A stretch of 64,000 nt of DNA, from the NCBI RefSeq assembly GCF_000090795.2, contig NW_003546339.1:169513-233512 (forward strand), in the 5' to 3' direction. A program made the translations under genes and the position numbers. The DNA is from Amphimedon queenslandica. Taxonomy: Eukaryota; Porifera; Demospongiae; Haplosclerida; Niphatidae. Below, one piece after another: positions 22,010-33,973 of the stretch. Position 1 is the stretch's first letter, and every line of letters begins with the position of its first letter. The notes under the pieces were generated by a model. It was given only the letters and a program-made list of their open reading frames with translations. It made no database searches and was not told the DNA's origin.

Positions 22010-23885
22010 CAGCTGCGAGTAGGTGTCTCCTAGCTATTGATAGGCAATGGAAAGGAAAGCGTAAGAGGTCAGCAAAGAAAGATGTTACCTGACTTTTTAG
22101 CACTAGAAAAAGAATCAGAGGTGGTTGTTTATGGACACATAAGTTTATGTATCTTCTTTTGCGAAATCAAGACAAAACACTGACCACTGATTCTGATAAA
22201 GAAACCCTCTTTAGAGCAAATCTGGGAGATAAAGATATTACATTGGATATGACTATGGAGAGCAGCAAGTTCAGTGAAACTATTTTTAACGGTTATTTAT
22301 GATTGAGGGACAGAGGAGGATACGGTTTTTTAAAATGCCTCCCTAATTCCAGGGTATTGGATGCATTATCAGCATCTACAATTTCATCACCTGCAATATA
22401 CTGAGGGAGAGTGGGAAATGCCAACACATGCATTTTAGCACTACAGATTGACTTAGACCCCACTCCAACAAGGGATGTGGCAGCAGAAGTATTGTTTATT
22501 GTGAAGGAATGTGTCACCTAATTTTTTTATAGTTAAAGGACTTATGTATGAAGTGCAACAGAGAATTTGGCTATGAGGAACTTCTGAGTCATATTCACGA
22601 TTGTGCAGAAAAGTTAGTGGTACAGTTAAATATTTCTAAATTTCATGTAATTTTAGGCTTTTGTTTCTCGAAAATGCTTCTCCTTCAGTTACTCTACTGT
22701 GAGTACTTATGTTGGCCCGATTGTGTTTATTATAGTGTGTAGTTGTAGCAGTACTAGTAGTACATTCAGATATTTCCCTGTAGATGGGTACAGTTACAGG
22801 GGGGAAACTTAGGTTCAGTTGCTGTTATAATTATTTGATATAATTATCTATTATTTAGCTTGAATGAATGATTATCTTAATTTGCTGAACAGAAGAATAG
22901 ATCATGGTTATGATGAAATGGTCACATTGTATATTAGAAGAAGCCTTTGTCTCAACAATGCAATGAGGGAGTTAAAGAAAGCCAAATTTTCTCCAGAGAA
23001 ACTATTTAAAGTCAATGAAAGTAATTTTTCTGTTCTTTCGATAAATAAGTGTAGGTGAAGTTTATTGGTGACTTGGGAATTGACAGTGGAATGTAGACTC
23101 GAGAGTTCCTCACAGTAATAATTCGACATATCAAAGATAAATTTTATTAATTTTTATGGAGATTGAACTAAGTTTTTTACGACCTGGAGGCGTAGCTCCC
23201 TATAATTGATTTCACCCATGTGCGATATATATATTTGTATGTCAACACTTACATTTCTTCTATACATGTTGTATTGGAGAAATAACAAGCCTTTGGAACC
23301 ACCCGCCCACGCTACGTAAGGGGGTGTGGTCACGGCAAACAAAATGGCGGCTTGCACATTGGAAAATTTATGAGCTTTATAACAGCGAAAGAACATAGAG
23401 ATACTGTCTAAAGACTTCTCTAAAAGTATTAGAAGGTAGAAAGAACCTTCACAAGTCTTAATAAGAACCCAGTTGTAATTGCAAGGTGGTGAAAACAATT
23501 ATAGGAATATTTTTACACTGTTACGCTTGTTTGTAATAATATAGTTGCTGTGCAGGTTTGATACTTTTGTGTATCCTGTTTTTATTACAATTGTACAATC
23601 CAGAGTTTTTCTTATTGGGGATGATTTTAGTGTTATCTGTGATTAATTGGAGCTGTGGTTTCCTATTCATGGGAAAGCCTATTTTTGATTATTTCTTAGA
23701 GGGTCGTATGATTTGTCAATGATTCCCAGTGACCAAACTCCCAGATGCTAAACTAAGAACTGTTTTTGAACAAGTAAGTATTAAGATAACATATAAATAT
23801 AAGTGATTGTGCTGTTATTAGTTACATAGAGCAACTACTGATGTTGACATGCAGAGAGTTTTTGAAGATGTTTCTCTATAGATTT
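22010..23885 (+). pseudogene. G2E3-like protein with HECT-type domain, broken
   Basis: Seen in order: RKRIRGGCLWTHKFMYLL and LFRANLGDKDITLDM (22090-22260); LRDRGGYGFLKCLPNSRVLD (22303-22362) and ALQIDLDPTPTRDVA; a Cys/His segment KCNREFGYEELLSHIHDCAE (22551-22610); then IRRSLCLNNAMRELKKAKF (22936-22992), the start of a HECT domain. A 44 bp intron (about 23012-23055, GT...AG) is followed by VKFIGDLGIDSG and REFLTVIIRHIKD. After an insertion, MGKPIFDYFLEGRM and KLPDAKLRTVFEQ (23660-23775) continue the HECT N-lobe. Known: G2E3-related proteins combine an SF-type domain with a HECT-like fold that transfers ubiquitin. The C-lobe with the catalytic Cys is absent here. In-frame stops and at least one frame change make it a pseudogene, cut off at 23886 by a MITE. 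Confidence 0.66.
23150..23545. repeat. Insertion or unalignable segment inside the HECT pseudogene
   Basis: Between the REFLTVIIRHIKD exon and the next HECT-like exon lies ~400 bp with a different composition, including GGGGGTGTGGTCACGGC and AAAATGGCGGC, words linked to repeats elsewhere in the window. It may be an inserted element or a long intron; no terminal repeats were found. Confidence 0.4.
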
Positions 23886-24075
23886 ATGCACCTATCAAAG
23901 TAATGCCCCACTTCCCCTGATTCGGGCAAGGGTGGGGACATAGGTGGGGACTTGAACACTTGGCTGTCAAATGCGTTCAAATGTCATCACATGTGGGAGA
24001 TCAAATGTGATCAAACAGCCCCACATGTGGGGAAGAAATACTACTCAAATCTTGTCAAACTGCCCCTACCCTAGT
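23886..24075 (+). mobile_element. Fragment of a MITE with CCCC-rich tandem core
   Basis: Starts ATGCACCTATCAAAGTAATG, which is the inverse of the end of the element at 39105-39333. Inside are repeated CAAATG..CCCC words. The right terminal repeat is missing. It abuts the end of the HECT pseudogene, as the other copy abuts a HECT-like fragment. Confidence 0.7.
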
Positions 24076-24079
24076 TTAT

Positions 24080-25064
24080 TTCTTATTATAAAGTTACTTT
24101 TATAATTATAATAAAATTTATATTTTTCAATATTATTATTAATAGAACACAAAAGAGTTAGGGGGAACGATGACTGCACTGACACAGAGTTCTTATTGTA
24201 AAGGATCAGGATCTCAGGTTGTGCATATATAGAAGAATAAAAAATCAATTGTAATCACTTGTAGGATTGGAGTATTTACATGTATATTATACATGTACAT
24301 GCCTGTACCTTATTCTATTGTGAATAGAGACAGTATCAATTGTTCAACTGACTGTGTACTGCTGATCAATAGTTGTTGGTTGTTATTGTATTCATTTTGC
24401 ACACAATTGGCACCACATTTCATGATATAGGATAATAAAAGCAGTCTATATGATGCTCTAGATTGCATGATGATCTCCTTGAATGGTAGAGGATAATGTT
24501 TGTCCTTGTTATTAAATACTGTCCCTGTTAATTGAGGATTGAGGAGAAAGGGCAGACAAACATCAGCTCCTTACTAATACTGAAAAAGGGAAAAGAGGGA
24601 GACAGAGAGTGCATTACAAAGCACAACATACGTTGCACATGTACAGTATAGCCATGACTTAACTATGTATCATCACATTTTTATTGCATTCACCAAACAA
24701 GTTTACTCTAGTTCAGCAATTGCACGTTTGTCAACTTATTGCTAACCAGTGCTGTATTGGCAAGAGTTACATTTGGTGATTTGTTTAAAAATTAGGAATT
24801 GGTGGATTTTACATTAACAATTTAGCATCTTTGTCAAAATTACTTTATTGTGGGAAATTTTGGGAGTTAAATTTGGAATTTTGACATCCATTTGCCAAAA
24901 TAAAAATCCATCATTTTAAGCCATTTTGTGCATGCTCAATGGCACCTGGCCACAAATTTGCCTAAGTAAAATTCACTAATCACAATTTGCCAAATTTAAC
25001 TCTCCAAATTTTCCTGCTATAAAAAATTATCCCTCAATATTTCTAGCTATATTATTGTATCTAT
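24080..25064. other. AT-rich spacer, no gene seen
   Basis: Contains TTTGGTGGATTTTAC and GCCAAATTTAACTC words at 24780-25010 that resemble stretches near 6600 and 30000, probably a diffuse AT-rich MITE family. No coding signal. Confidence 0.4.
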
Positions 25065-25072
25065 GCATGTAC

Positions 25073-25579
25073 CAGGCCTGGGGTCAATTACTTTCAATTG
25101 TAGTCTATTACTATTACTATTACACCTTGACACTTCATATTTCTATTACAATTACTATTACAGGGAAAATGACAAGTAATGGTATTACTATTACTATTAC
25201 ATATTTGCCATTACTATTACTATTACCATTACCTCTTGTAGTTTTACAACATAATGAAAAATAATGTAAAAAATACAGGTTGATAGCATTACTAGAAATC
25301 AGTCTTTCAAACACACTGTCAGACAATGAACAGCAATCTGGTCCAAATATTTTACCAGCTATATCAAATAGCAAATTCAACTGGGTTTACTGGTATTGCT
25401 TATTGTTATATAAAGATAATTTATAGTGCCCTCCATGTTAATTTAACACTATTACTTAGGCCCTATTACTATTACTATTACTATTACTTCTAAAATTGAA
25501 ACTGCTATTACTATTACTATTACTGCTATATGAAAAATTGTAATAATTACTATTACTATTACATATTACCCCAAGCCTG
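25073..25579. mobile_element. 507 bp hAT-type MITE with TTACTA-rich interior
   Basis: The left end CAGGCCTGGGGTCAATTACT and right end ATTACCCCAAGCCTG are imperfect inverted repeats. The 8 bp GCATGTAC stands on both sides (25065-25072 and 25580-25587) as a perfect target duplication. 5'-CAG ends with an 8 bp duplication are the signature of hAT DNA transposons. Interior blocks near both ends are (TTACTA)n or its shuffled forms. No transposase. Confidence 0.93.
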
Positions 25580-25589
25580 GCATGTACAG

Positions 25590-26187
25590 CCTTAAAAAAG
25601 TTATTGCTAATGATTCATTACTATTATAATTGTGCTTACACAGTCCGGGTCTGTAAACTAATATAGCTTTATGCAACACACCAGCTATTGGTCCACTTAT
25701 GATAATGTTATAAGAAACAATGGTGGTTGTTACAGTACAAGATATTAGTGATATGTTGCAATATAAATCACCTGAGGGAAGGAGAAGAAAATACAGGCAT
25801 TTAATGTATGTACACGTATATATTCATTTGTCAAATTGTAACCCCAACACACATACAGCATCCTTATAAGTACATGTAATATTATATCTATACTTATTAG
25901 TTTCTACATGAACATGCATGCATGTACATTAAGTCATATCTAAAAACAGTTTTAAGATCTGTTGGTTCGTGTGCAGTAAGCAGCAAAAATAATGATAGCA
26001 TTAAGTTATTCTGTGCAAAGATGTCAGGACGACTGTTGGTTCAATGGTAATATCATTTGATGGATTATTTTGATGATAGATGCTAGCTGGTGCTGTAGCC
26101 TCAAAGGGCCGAGAGGAACCTAATGTAAGAATAGCAATAATGATATCAATGAAAATGATAATAATGATGATAATAATAATGATAATG
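25590..26187. other. Spacer ending in an (ATAATG)n-like microsatellite
   Basis: No gene. GATAATAATGATGATAATAA-type simple sequence fills 26140-26187, directly left of the large CACTGCAAAAA element. Confidence 0.6.
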
Positions 26188-26689
26188 CACTGCAAAAAAA
26201 TGATTAGTTGTTATAAGAATGTATTCTTGTTTTGTATGCTTAAAATTCATTTGAAATAACATCTCAAATATTAAAACTACCTTTGCTGGTCAAAATAAAC
26301 AAGAAGAATAAAAGTGACATGTAAATTTCTTCACTTCTATTTTATTCTTTTATTATTAACATATATTTTTAAAACAAGAATACTTATGAATTAAATGAAA
26401 TCAAAGATAATGTCAAATAAATTGTAGTATAAGTAAAAAAAGAAAAAAAGAAAGTTACAGATTATATAGAAATATGATTAGGTAAAGAAATTAATATACA
26501 AGGATACAAATTATTAAAACATGTATGACAATACATTACATAGGATCATGAATAACGAGATAGTTCATGTTTATATAACTACTATTTGTGGATCTTACAA
26601 TGGTATACGACATAAAATGTTCATTAAAATATGGAGCATTATATATCTCAACATAAAAAACTATTATACCACTATAAACAATTGTCAAC

Positions 26690-29058
26690 AATTTTACCAA
26701 ATTGAGGAAATAAGCAATCACATTTAATTGAGAGAAACATTTCTTTTATATAGTGTATTTTGTACTTGTGCCCATTTGTGATGTGAAACAAGATCATCTG
26801 TAACAGTACAAAACACCTGAAACATTCTAATAAGATTTCATGGCTCTGAACTAAGCAAAGTCCTATTTGATTTACTAAATTCTTGTTTAACAGTAACAAT
26901 ACTGTCTCAGAACTAATTTGTATGCACGCCAGTATTGATGACAATTAGCAACAGATTTTGGCACATTTTAAAACTTGCTTCGCTGTGAAGAACGTTTAAT
27001 AAAGCTCAGTTTTCCTTCTTGTGTCATTGTTGAAGCATGCACCAGGGGACCAAACTTTTAATATGAGAAGAATAATGCGCCACAAAGTGCATTTTTAATA
27101 TGATACTACATGACGGATACAACTCCTTAAAAAATATGATTACCTCTTCTACTAATATGTCTAAATAGGGTAGTACATCATAAGAAAGGATATGGGACAA
27201 TACAATTAACACAATTTTTATAAGCAACAAAAGGCAATAATAATGCTTATCCTCTTCATGAATTTTGTCACCAATAAGAATAGGTAACTCTTTTAACAAT
27301 ATCATTTGTGATGCTGATTGGCGAATGTTGTAGTAATGGCCATGAAGTTTACTATCAATCAAAGACGGTTTAGGCCCAATAAAATCATATTTTTGAATTT
27401 TTGAATTTAGTTCTTCAATAGTAAAATATCCATTAATGCTACAATGAGTTAAAAAAGATTAAGTTCCTTTTTAACAATACCTTCAAACAATTCATGCATG
27501 ATGTCATGTTGCATACTTGTTACTACAGAAGAACCAGGTACGTCTTCTAGTACTGAACGACGATTAATACCATGCATGGTTGAAAAATGAGAATATAAAG
27601 GACCATGTAACAATGAGCAATGACATTTATGTGAATCAACATTGTGTGAAATGCACTGCTTTTCTGAAGACACTTCATGTGATTCTTCATTTGTAACCAT
27701 GCAGGATCTACAGATTCTTAATGCAAATGAAATACCTTCCTTAAAACCACCAATTAAATGTAATGCCAAGTTTTCTCCTAGGAAAGCTAAAAGTTCCTTA
27801 TGAAAAATCATAGAATTAGCAGCAGTTATCCCATTAAGATACAAAACATTTCAATCATTCATAAATGGTGCTAAAAACGTATCAATTCCATAATGAGCAA
27901 AATGCTGATTTACCTACAGCAACTAAAGAAGATAAAGCATATTTGGAACGGAAACGAGGCCTAATATTAGCCAACAAAATGAAAGGCAACCTAACTTATG
28001 CTTTGAAATGTATGAGCCTAAGGGATAGTAACCTCAAAGTTCATCATAATAGCCTATAATTTGTAATGCATCATTGTCTGTACTAAATAGCAGATGTGTA
28101 CTGTAAAGAGACCCATCACAAAAATCAGATAAATGCCCATCACTTGCATGATTGAGTAAAACTTCATTTAATATTGGATCACTTTTCAACAGTGACTGAA
28201 GTGTCTCTAAAATTGAAACGTAGTAGAATTTATTAGTTCTCCGAACAAATTTTCTTTTGGAGCCAGTGAATCAAGTGGAATAAAATGGACTTCCAAAGGC
28301 AATCTCAATTGGTTCCTATTGCACATAAATATATGCAATATGATATTATATATGCAATATTAACAAACTTTTCCTGTAAGTAATTACTGTCTAGGCCTTG
28401 GAACAACTGAGGAATATCCTTATCAGTAAGTGAGCAAATGTCACCAATATTTTCTGAATCAATCCCTTTTGATGTCATCTTCTCTGTAATTAGGGATGAA
28501 ACACATTCTGCTACATACTTTGAGTGCTTTTGACAGCCGTCAAAAACATCAGATACAGCAGATCGTGACAGATAATGCTGCTGAGAAAGAAGTAGTAAAA
28601 ATTTAGCACACTCTAGTGTATGGTCCAAGTTACGGTGATCTGATGATGAAGGCTGAAGGCCACTCTGGATATCATGATTGGTAAAAGTGGCGAGTACTTG
28701 ATCATCATTTGGGTAAGGTTCTATGTTGGTATAGTCAGACGAATCTTTAATTTCAACTCGAGAGGATGTCCTGGTTAAATTTAGCGCCTCACAATGATGC
28801 CTGTAAACATGAGTATTGAAGCTGCAAATGAACTCAGTGCCTTTCTCAGTTGTTTATGCCACAGATGAGACTAAAATCAGCATCTTTACAATGCACAAGT
28901 CTCATATGACTGATGTATGACCGTAACCCTAAGACAGACACATTACAAAAACCACACTCCATAGCCATCAAAGAGGTTATTTTGAATAGAACTAAGACTA
29001 GATTGTCACGTGATCTATCACATGATTCAAGCCACGCTTCTAATTTGCACTTGCACAT
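26690..29058 (-). pseudogene. Transposase-like gene with N-terminal zinc finger (unnamed metazoan multi-copy family)
   Basis: Seen from the N-terminus: MAMECGFCNVSVLG and HMRLVHCKDADF (28846-29058), a C2H2-like finger; SVILETLQSLLKSD-type reading then DFCDG and LFSTDNDALQII (about 28080-28260, with a frame change); GENLALHLIGGFKEGISFAL and RICRSCMVTNEES (27650-27800); MQHDIMHELFEGIVKKEL (27460-27510); LPILIGDKI and IILKMHFVAHYSSHIKSL (27040-27310). The H-D-x-M-H-E/D-L-x-E-G and K-x-H-F-x-x-H-Y blocks are hallmarks of a family I remember as multi-copy in sponges, cnidarians and fish, usually annotated as uncharacterised. The arrangement of conserved acidic residues suggests a DDE/D nuclease, but I cannot assign the catalytic residues. 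Some gaps may be introns; at least one frame break seems real. Its neighbour starts on the opposite strand ~60 bp away. Confidence 0.6.
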
Positions 29059-29117
29059 GGCCGGTGCAAGAACTTCTAGTTTTCAAGTTTTTCTGAGCTA
29101 GTGCCTAGTGGACCTCA

Positions 29118-32095
29118 AAATGGACAAAAGAAGTCTAAAAGAGAAGTCCGTTGCTGAAGTTTCAGATATTTTAAAGACTAAGTTGGGTATTCTGGAGGAA
29201 ATCTGCGAAGCTTTTTAGGGCGTGTGATGTTTAATGAAGACTGAGAATATTATCATGTGCTTTGTAAAGATTGCTGACATTAACCTGTTGCTCACTACAT
29301 TTCTTATTGTGACTATATGTAGGGAAATAATATAATTGTTATTATTAGATGAATTTGTCAATGGATCAGCATTACTTGATTTAACTGAATGTGACATTAA
29401 GGAAATATGCAAAAAGATAGGACCAACGAAGAAAATATATAAGTTTATTGGTCAAGTAATATAAAACAAATATTTATGTGCTTCAATTTTTATTTTTATG
29501 GACCATGGGTGATTCAGAGCTTAATCATATTTTATCTCAACCAAGTGGCTTGTGTTTGTCACCTAGTTTATCAGATATTTCTTGCACTACACCTTCCACA
29601 TCAACAGTAATGGTAAGCTCGCCATCTCAGTGAAGGTGTAAAAGTATTTCTGTGGAATCTGATAACAGTTCTGTTGTATTGTCTGCATCATCTTATACAT
29701 TTAACATCCCTGATAAATGGCGACCCTCCTGTATGGAATGCAGTGATGCACCAACAGCACCTGAGTCTAGAAGATTGCTAACTCCATCAGTAAGGAATGA
29801 AATAGTTATTGACATCGTCACCCAGATGTACATGGTTTAGAGTCAGCCTACGAGTAATAATTGTCCTGTAGTTGCATGTAAGCTGGTAACTAAGTACCCT
29901 TTCATGCAAAATGAAGGCCAAAAAGTGACAGGATATGTAAGTTTCTATTTAGTATCTTGCACATAGTGTAATCAGTTTAAAACCATAAGTGCGTAGTTTT
30001 CAAAGGGTAAAAAGTTTGGCAAGTTTCTATAATAATTTGGCCATGCATCATTGAATATGCATTTAATAGTATAAAATTACTTTAGCAAATTAAGATGAAA
30101 GCTATTCGCCATAATCAAACCATTTTTATTATTTATTTTAGCACATTTTCACAAATTGATCTGACTGTAAATTTGCCAAATTTAACCACCTTTAAAAATT
30201 ACCCAGTATATACTGCAAACCCAAAGAATTTAGCGACCTTTATGTTAAACATTTTTGTAGTAGTAGTTAAATACCATCCAGTAATATTAACGATTTTTAA
30301 AATACTGAGGTAACAATCGACAATCATATTTACAGCTATTAACTTTAACAAATTTAGGGAAAAGGTTTAAATTAATGGCATGCAATTATTAATGTGTTTA
30401 CAGTACTGTATAACTTTTGCTAGCTATATTGTTTTATTTTTTGTCTTTCATTGAACCCTTTTTCCAATGTAATTATATTTGGTTTTATATTTTGGTGTAT
30501 TTCAAGAGGCAGTATATACTTGGCCAAATATGTATTATTTTATTATTGAGGTTACTGAGCCATTTTGTCATTACTTTTTGATGTTGCCCCAACCCATTTA
30601 TCCTATTACATGTATATTATTCCTTAACGGATTTTATTAATATTATGGCATACATTGAATTCATAATTATAGGGGTCATGGGAGAAGAAGATAATTGATA
30701 GAGTGCATAATACACGTTCAGCAAAACGGAAGGCATCACTGAAACCATTTGACATACCAGTCAAAAAAGAGGTCATCCTAAATCTTCCACAAAATCTTTC
30801 ACAATATCTCTGTATCAGTGGCGTAGCTACACCCAGGCCTGCTGGGCCTGGGCACAGGTATCAGATCGCAGGTCAAATAATTAGGCAGTTGAAATGTCAA
30901 TGATCAATTGTTCACCAGCAATTATTGAGCACTGCTCTACAAGAATGACTTCTTCCATGATTTTGATTGTTTAGCTATAGTATTTTGTGAGATCTAACAC
31001 AAAAGCCAGCGATCTCATACAAATTTTACTCTGAAGCAGCCATTTTCCACCGGTTTAATTGGCCACGCCAATCATGAATATAATTAGGTGTGAAAATTTT
31101 TCGTCGCAATTCGCATGCCAATTATGTTCTTTCCTTGGCCCAGGGATCACAAAAGGTCTGGCTACGCCACTGCTCTGTATACACTAGTATCCTCTGATTA
31201 TGGAGACTAAATTAGCTTTTCTAGAAATCTTAAAAAGATTAAAGCAGAAATGAAGATATTATATCCATGAAGAACGGTTTTGCTACAGCTAATGGATGAA
31301 ACTTTTGCTCATAGAAGGGTGATGCTTCTTGATGAAGGAGGGAAAGTCCACTCAATCATTGATATAATTAATATGATTCCTTGCCTCAAATTATATTTTG
31401 TTGTAAGTTTTAATTCTTTGTTGTAGCACAATAATGATTTGTATTTTTTAATATTTAGATTGAAGAAGAAACCTCAAAAATTTTAGGAAAGAAAGATATT
31501 TTGAATAGTGGTTTTTGAAAATGCTGTATTTGGGCTAAAGCAACTATTGAATACACAGATTCGTTATGAACAAAGTCAATATTAAGGATTAAAGAGAAAT
31601 ATTCAGCGACTTATAAAGGTAAGTTTTTCTTTTGTACATGCAATTACATAATTACATTATTCTAATATCTTATAACAGGTGATGAAGACAAACTTGCGAT
31701 ATCATTGTTGGTGCACATTTTAGTAAGAAATCTGCTTTAACTACTACTTTATCGTGAATTTATAAGGAGTATGAGGTATGTGTGATTTGAATTTGTATGT
31801 AGTTTTGAGTATTACTCTATAGATTACAGACAACCAGAAGAAATCGCTGCTAAAGTGAAAGTGGCCACTCCTTTAATAGGGTGTTTTGACATGGGTTCAA
31901 TTACTTCTCATGTTAAATGTTTTACAGAGGCCTTTCAATCTGGTTTGCTTCTCATTTCATATATAATTTAGAGTACTGCTGAGAGTTGAAGGATCTTCGC
32001 CATATCGTCCCAGAGCTGATTTATCAGCACCTTCTAATGAGAAGAGTTCATCATACTTGTCAATAACTACCAGTCATGCAAGTTTTATAGATCAG
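29118..32095 (+). pseudogene. SAM-domain protein (SAMD3-like), multi-exon and broken
   Basis: Seen: MDKRSLKEKSVAEVSDILKT (29119-29178) followed after an AT-rich intron by NGSALLDLTECDIKEICKKI (29356-29415), the two halves of a SAM (sterile alpha motif) domain. Downstream pieces are FNIPDKWRPSCMEC and LLTPSVRNEIVID plus ACKLVTKYPFMQ (29700-29910); SWEKKIIDRVHNTRSAKRK (about 30670-30725); LKKIKAEMKILYP and LMDETFAHRRVMLL (31225-31335); IEEETSKILGKKDI (31460-31500). The block order (SAM, WxP, R-x-E-I-V, K-Y-P-F, W-E-K-K-x-x-x-R, L-M-x-x-T-F) matches fish proteins called SAMD3-like. SAM domains mediate oligomerisation or RNA/protein binding. In-frame stops and the hAT MITE at 30816-31172 show it is dead. 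Role in the transposon unknown: accessory DNA-binding or regulatory factor is a guess. Confidence 0.62.
30816..31172. mobile_element. 357 bp hAT-type MITE (CAGTGGCGTAGC family)
   Basis: The left end CAGTGGCGTAGCTACACCCA and right end TCTGGCTACGCCACTG are inverted repeats. CTCTGTAT stands at 30808-30815 and again at 31173-31180, a perfect 8 bp target duplication. This terminal sequence is widespread among animal hAT MITEs. It sits inside the SAM-domain gene and so post-dates it. Confidence 0.94.
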
Positions 32096-32355
32096 TGAAA
32101 TATATATAATGAATTGACAATCATGACTTTCATTTATTCACTTCATTTATTCTGAATTGATCTTAGAATGTGTTCAAATTTACTTTTCTAAGGTTATATT
32201 AAACATAATTTCATTGGTTAAAGTTACTAATGAGAAATGGGTTAAAACTAATATATTTAAATGTGATCATTTCAAGCGCCAGCCACTAAAGGTCATCTCG
32301 GTTAATTGTTTTAAGTTTTTAAAAATGTTGAAATAACAAAACATTTTTTGCAGTG

Positions 32356-32450
32356 TAATAATAGTAATAACAATATCAATAACAATAATAACAATAATAA
32401 TAATAAATAACAATAACAATAACAATAATAAAATAATAAAGAACTATCTT
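32356..32450. repeat. (TAA/AACAAT)n microsatellite
   Basis: TAATAATAGTAATAACAATA and later AATAACAATAACAATAATA repeats run to about 32445. Directly right of the CACTGCAAAAA element. Confidence 0.9.
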
Positions 32451-32459
32451 TATTTTCTT

Positions 32460-33970
32460 GTTTTGTTACTTGTCTGGGCTCTCCCTGTCCCAATTCATAT
32501 TGCTAATGTCTATCTGTGTTGCTAATTGCTTAATATTATTAGGTCGTTACATAATAGGGCATGACATTGAATACCACAACACAAACACAAACTCTTACAT
32601 CATTTTCTGGTTCAATGAGATACTCTTGTATTGAGGTAGAGCAGATTTGATGAAATGAGGATGCTGTTAAGATCACTGAATGTTTGAATGAAAGTATCCA
32701 TTCTCCTAATTATACAAAAGAGTGTCTAGAGAAAGAGGAAAATTTAAAGCTACAATATAGCCCCTTTCTTCATTTCTAATTTCCTTCCACGTATATGCAA
32801 ACCTCTTTCTCCCACTCCATCCCTCCCTCAACCTCTCTTGCCTGTGATCTCTAAGTCTGATATATTAATAATGTTAATTCCTGTTTTGTGATCTCATTTC
32901 TCCTATGCCGATTACATGTACATTGAGCTTCAAAAATGAATAAATTAAATAGATAAATGTAAATATAACAAAAGAGAAGTTACATACCTGGTGATGATGT
33001 CTTTCTCTCTGCCATTTCAATAAAAAAAGTGCTCTTTCAATCTCCTTCAGGGACTATTCACCAGTAGAATCAGTATCATCAGAAACGGTCCCGTTAACAT
33101 GCTGTATGTAAAGAGCAACAACAAACAAGCAATAATAATAACAATACGACATACCTCAGTTTGCTTATTCTGCTTCATTCTCTTAGTCTTTGCTTGGTGT
33201 GACATCATACCTGGTCAGTGTATGTGATTTATCAGTCAAGCGAGTCAGACCACTTGACTGATGATCTTGCCACACTTCTTACTCCACCCATCCACCACTC
33301 CAGATTTACTGGTACTTGATTTTATAACACTATCAATTGAGACTTGACATTCAGCAATAAAAATAAAATAAAAAGATAAAAAATACATGCAAAAATCCCT
33401 TTACCTTATTGCAACGTGATCTGGGGTATGATGAGTGTTTTCCTCTAGCACAGAATTATGACATACACAGATCATGAAGTATATAGCATATGACAAATAT
33501 TAAATACCCTGCCAGTGAACACCTTATTGGGCAACTCAGACACCTAAAATAAAAGTATTAAGTCATTAACAAAATAAATAAATAATAATAATCTTACTTA
33601 TTTTTTTGTTTCATTACTATCATGGTCACTATATTTTCCTAAATTTCATTGCCATTTGTTAGCTTATTTTGATAGCAATTCCTCCCTATTCTATCCTACA
33701 TCTAAGTTGTATTATTCATAATAACAATAATAATAAAATACTTCAGAGTACTACAAAATACATACAAGTACTCTTGATGAAGATGATGATAAGAATAATA
33801 ATACCACACCCACCTCTCCACTGAAATCAGGCACAGGTTGCTGCATAAATATTCAATTGGTAGACAGCTTTGTGTACATCAATGAGCTCCTGCTTTGGTT
33901 TATCATGGAGAACCTTGTAAGAGAGGCCATTGCGATGAATGTAACATGCTAATAATAGCTGTTTTAATTA
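32460..33970. other. Spacer, no gene seen
   Basis: About 1.5 kb, AT-rich, with pyrimidine tracts near 32760-32840 and AATAATAAT patches near 33570 and 33725. No protein similarity recognised. Confidence 0.4.
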
Positions 33971-33973
33971 TGA

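Larger units (their letters stand above)
26188..32355. mobile_element. 6.2 kb CACTA/EnSpm-like (CMC) DNA transposon with two divergent genes
   Basis: Seen: the left end CACTGCAAAAAAATG (26188-26202) and the right end, read inverted, CACTGCAAAAAATG (32355 downward) are terminal inverted repeats, with weaker similarity for ~40 bp further in. They enclose a transposase-like gene on minus (26690-29058) and a SAM-domain gene on plus (from ~29120), whose starts lie only ~60 bp apart. Known: CAC-beginning ends are typical of CMC (CACTA/Mirage/Chapaev) transposons, and CACTGCAAAAA ends of animal EnSpm elements. Inference: the whole is one autonomous-type element. Both ends lie in TAA/ATG-rich microsatellites (left 26140-26187, right 32356-32450), so no clean 3 bp target duplication can be read. 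Both genes carry breaks, so it is inactive now. Confidence 0.66.

Noticed and set aside
24780-25010. TTTGGTGGATTTTAC / GCCAAATTTAACTC words as a defined MITE
   Set aside because: Inverse matches are too diffuse to set ends, and no target duplication is visible.
25055-25380. Thr/Ile- and Val/Ile-rich open frames on both strands
   Set aside because: They read through the (TTACTA)n interior of the hAT MITE.
26001-26195. Ile-rich open frame on minus
   Set aside because: Translation of an ATAATG-type microsatellite.
32311-32493. Leu-rich open frame on minus
   Set aside because: It is the translation of a TAA/AACAAT microsatellite, not a protein.
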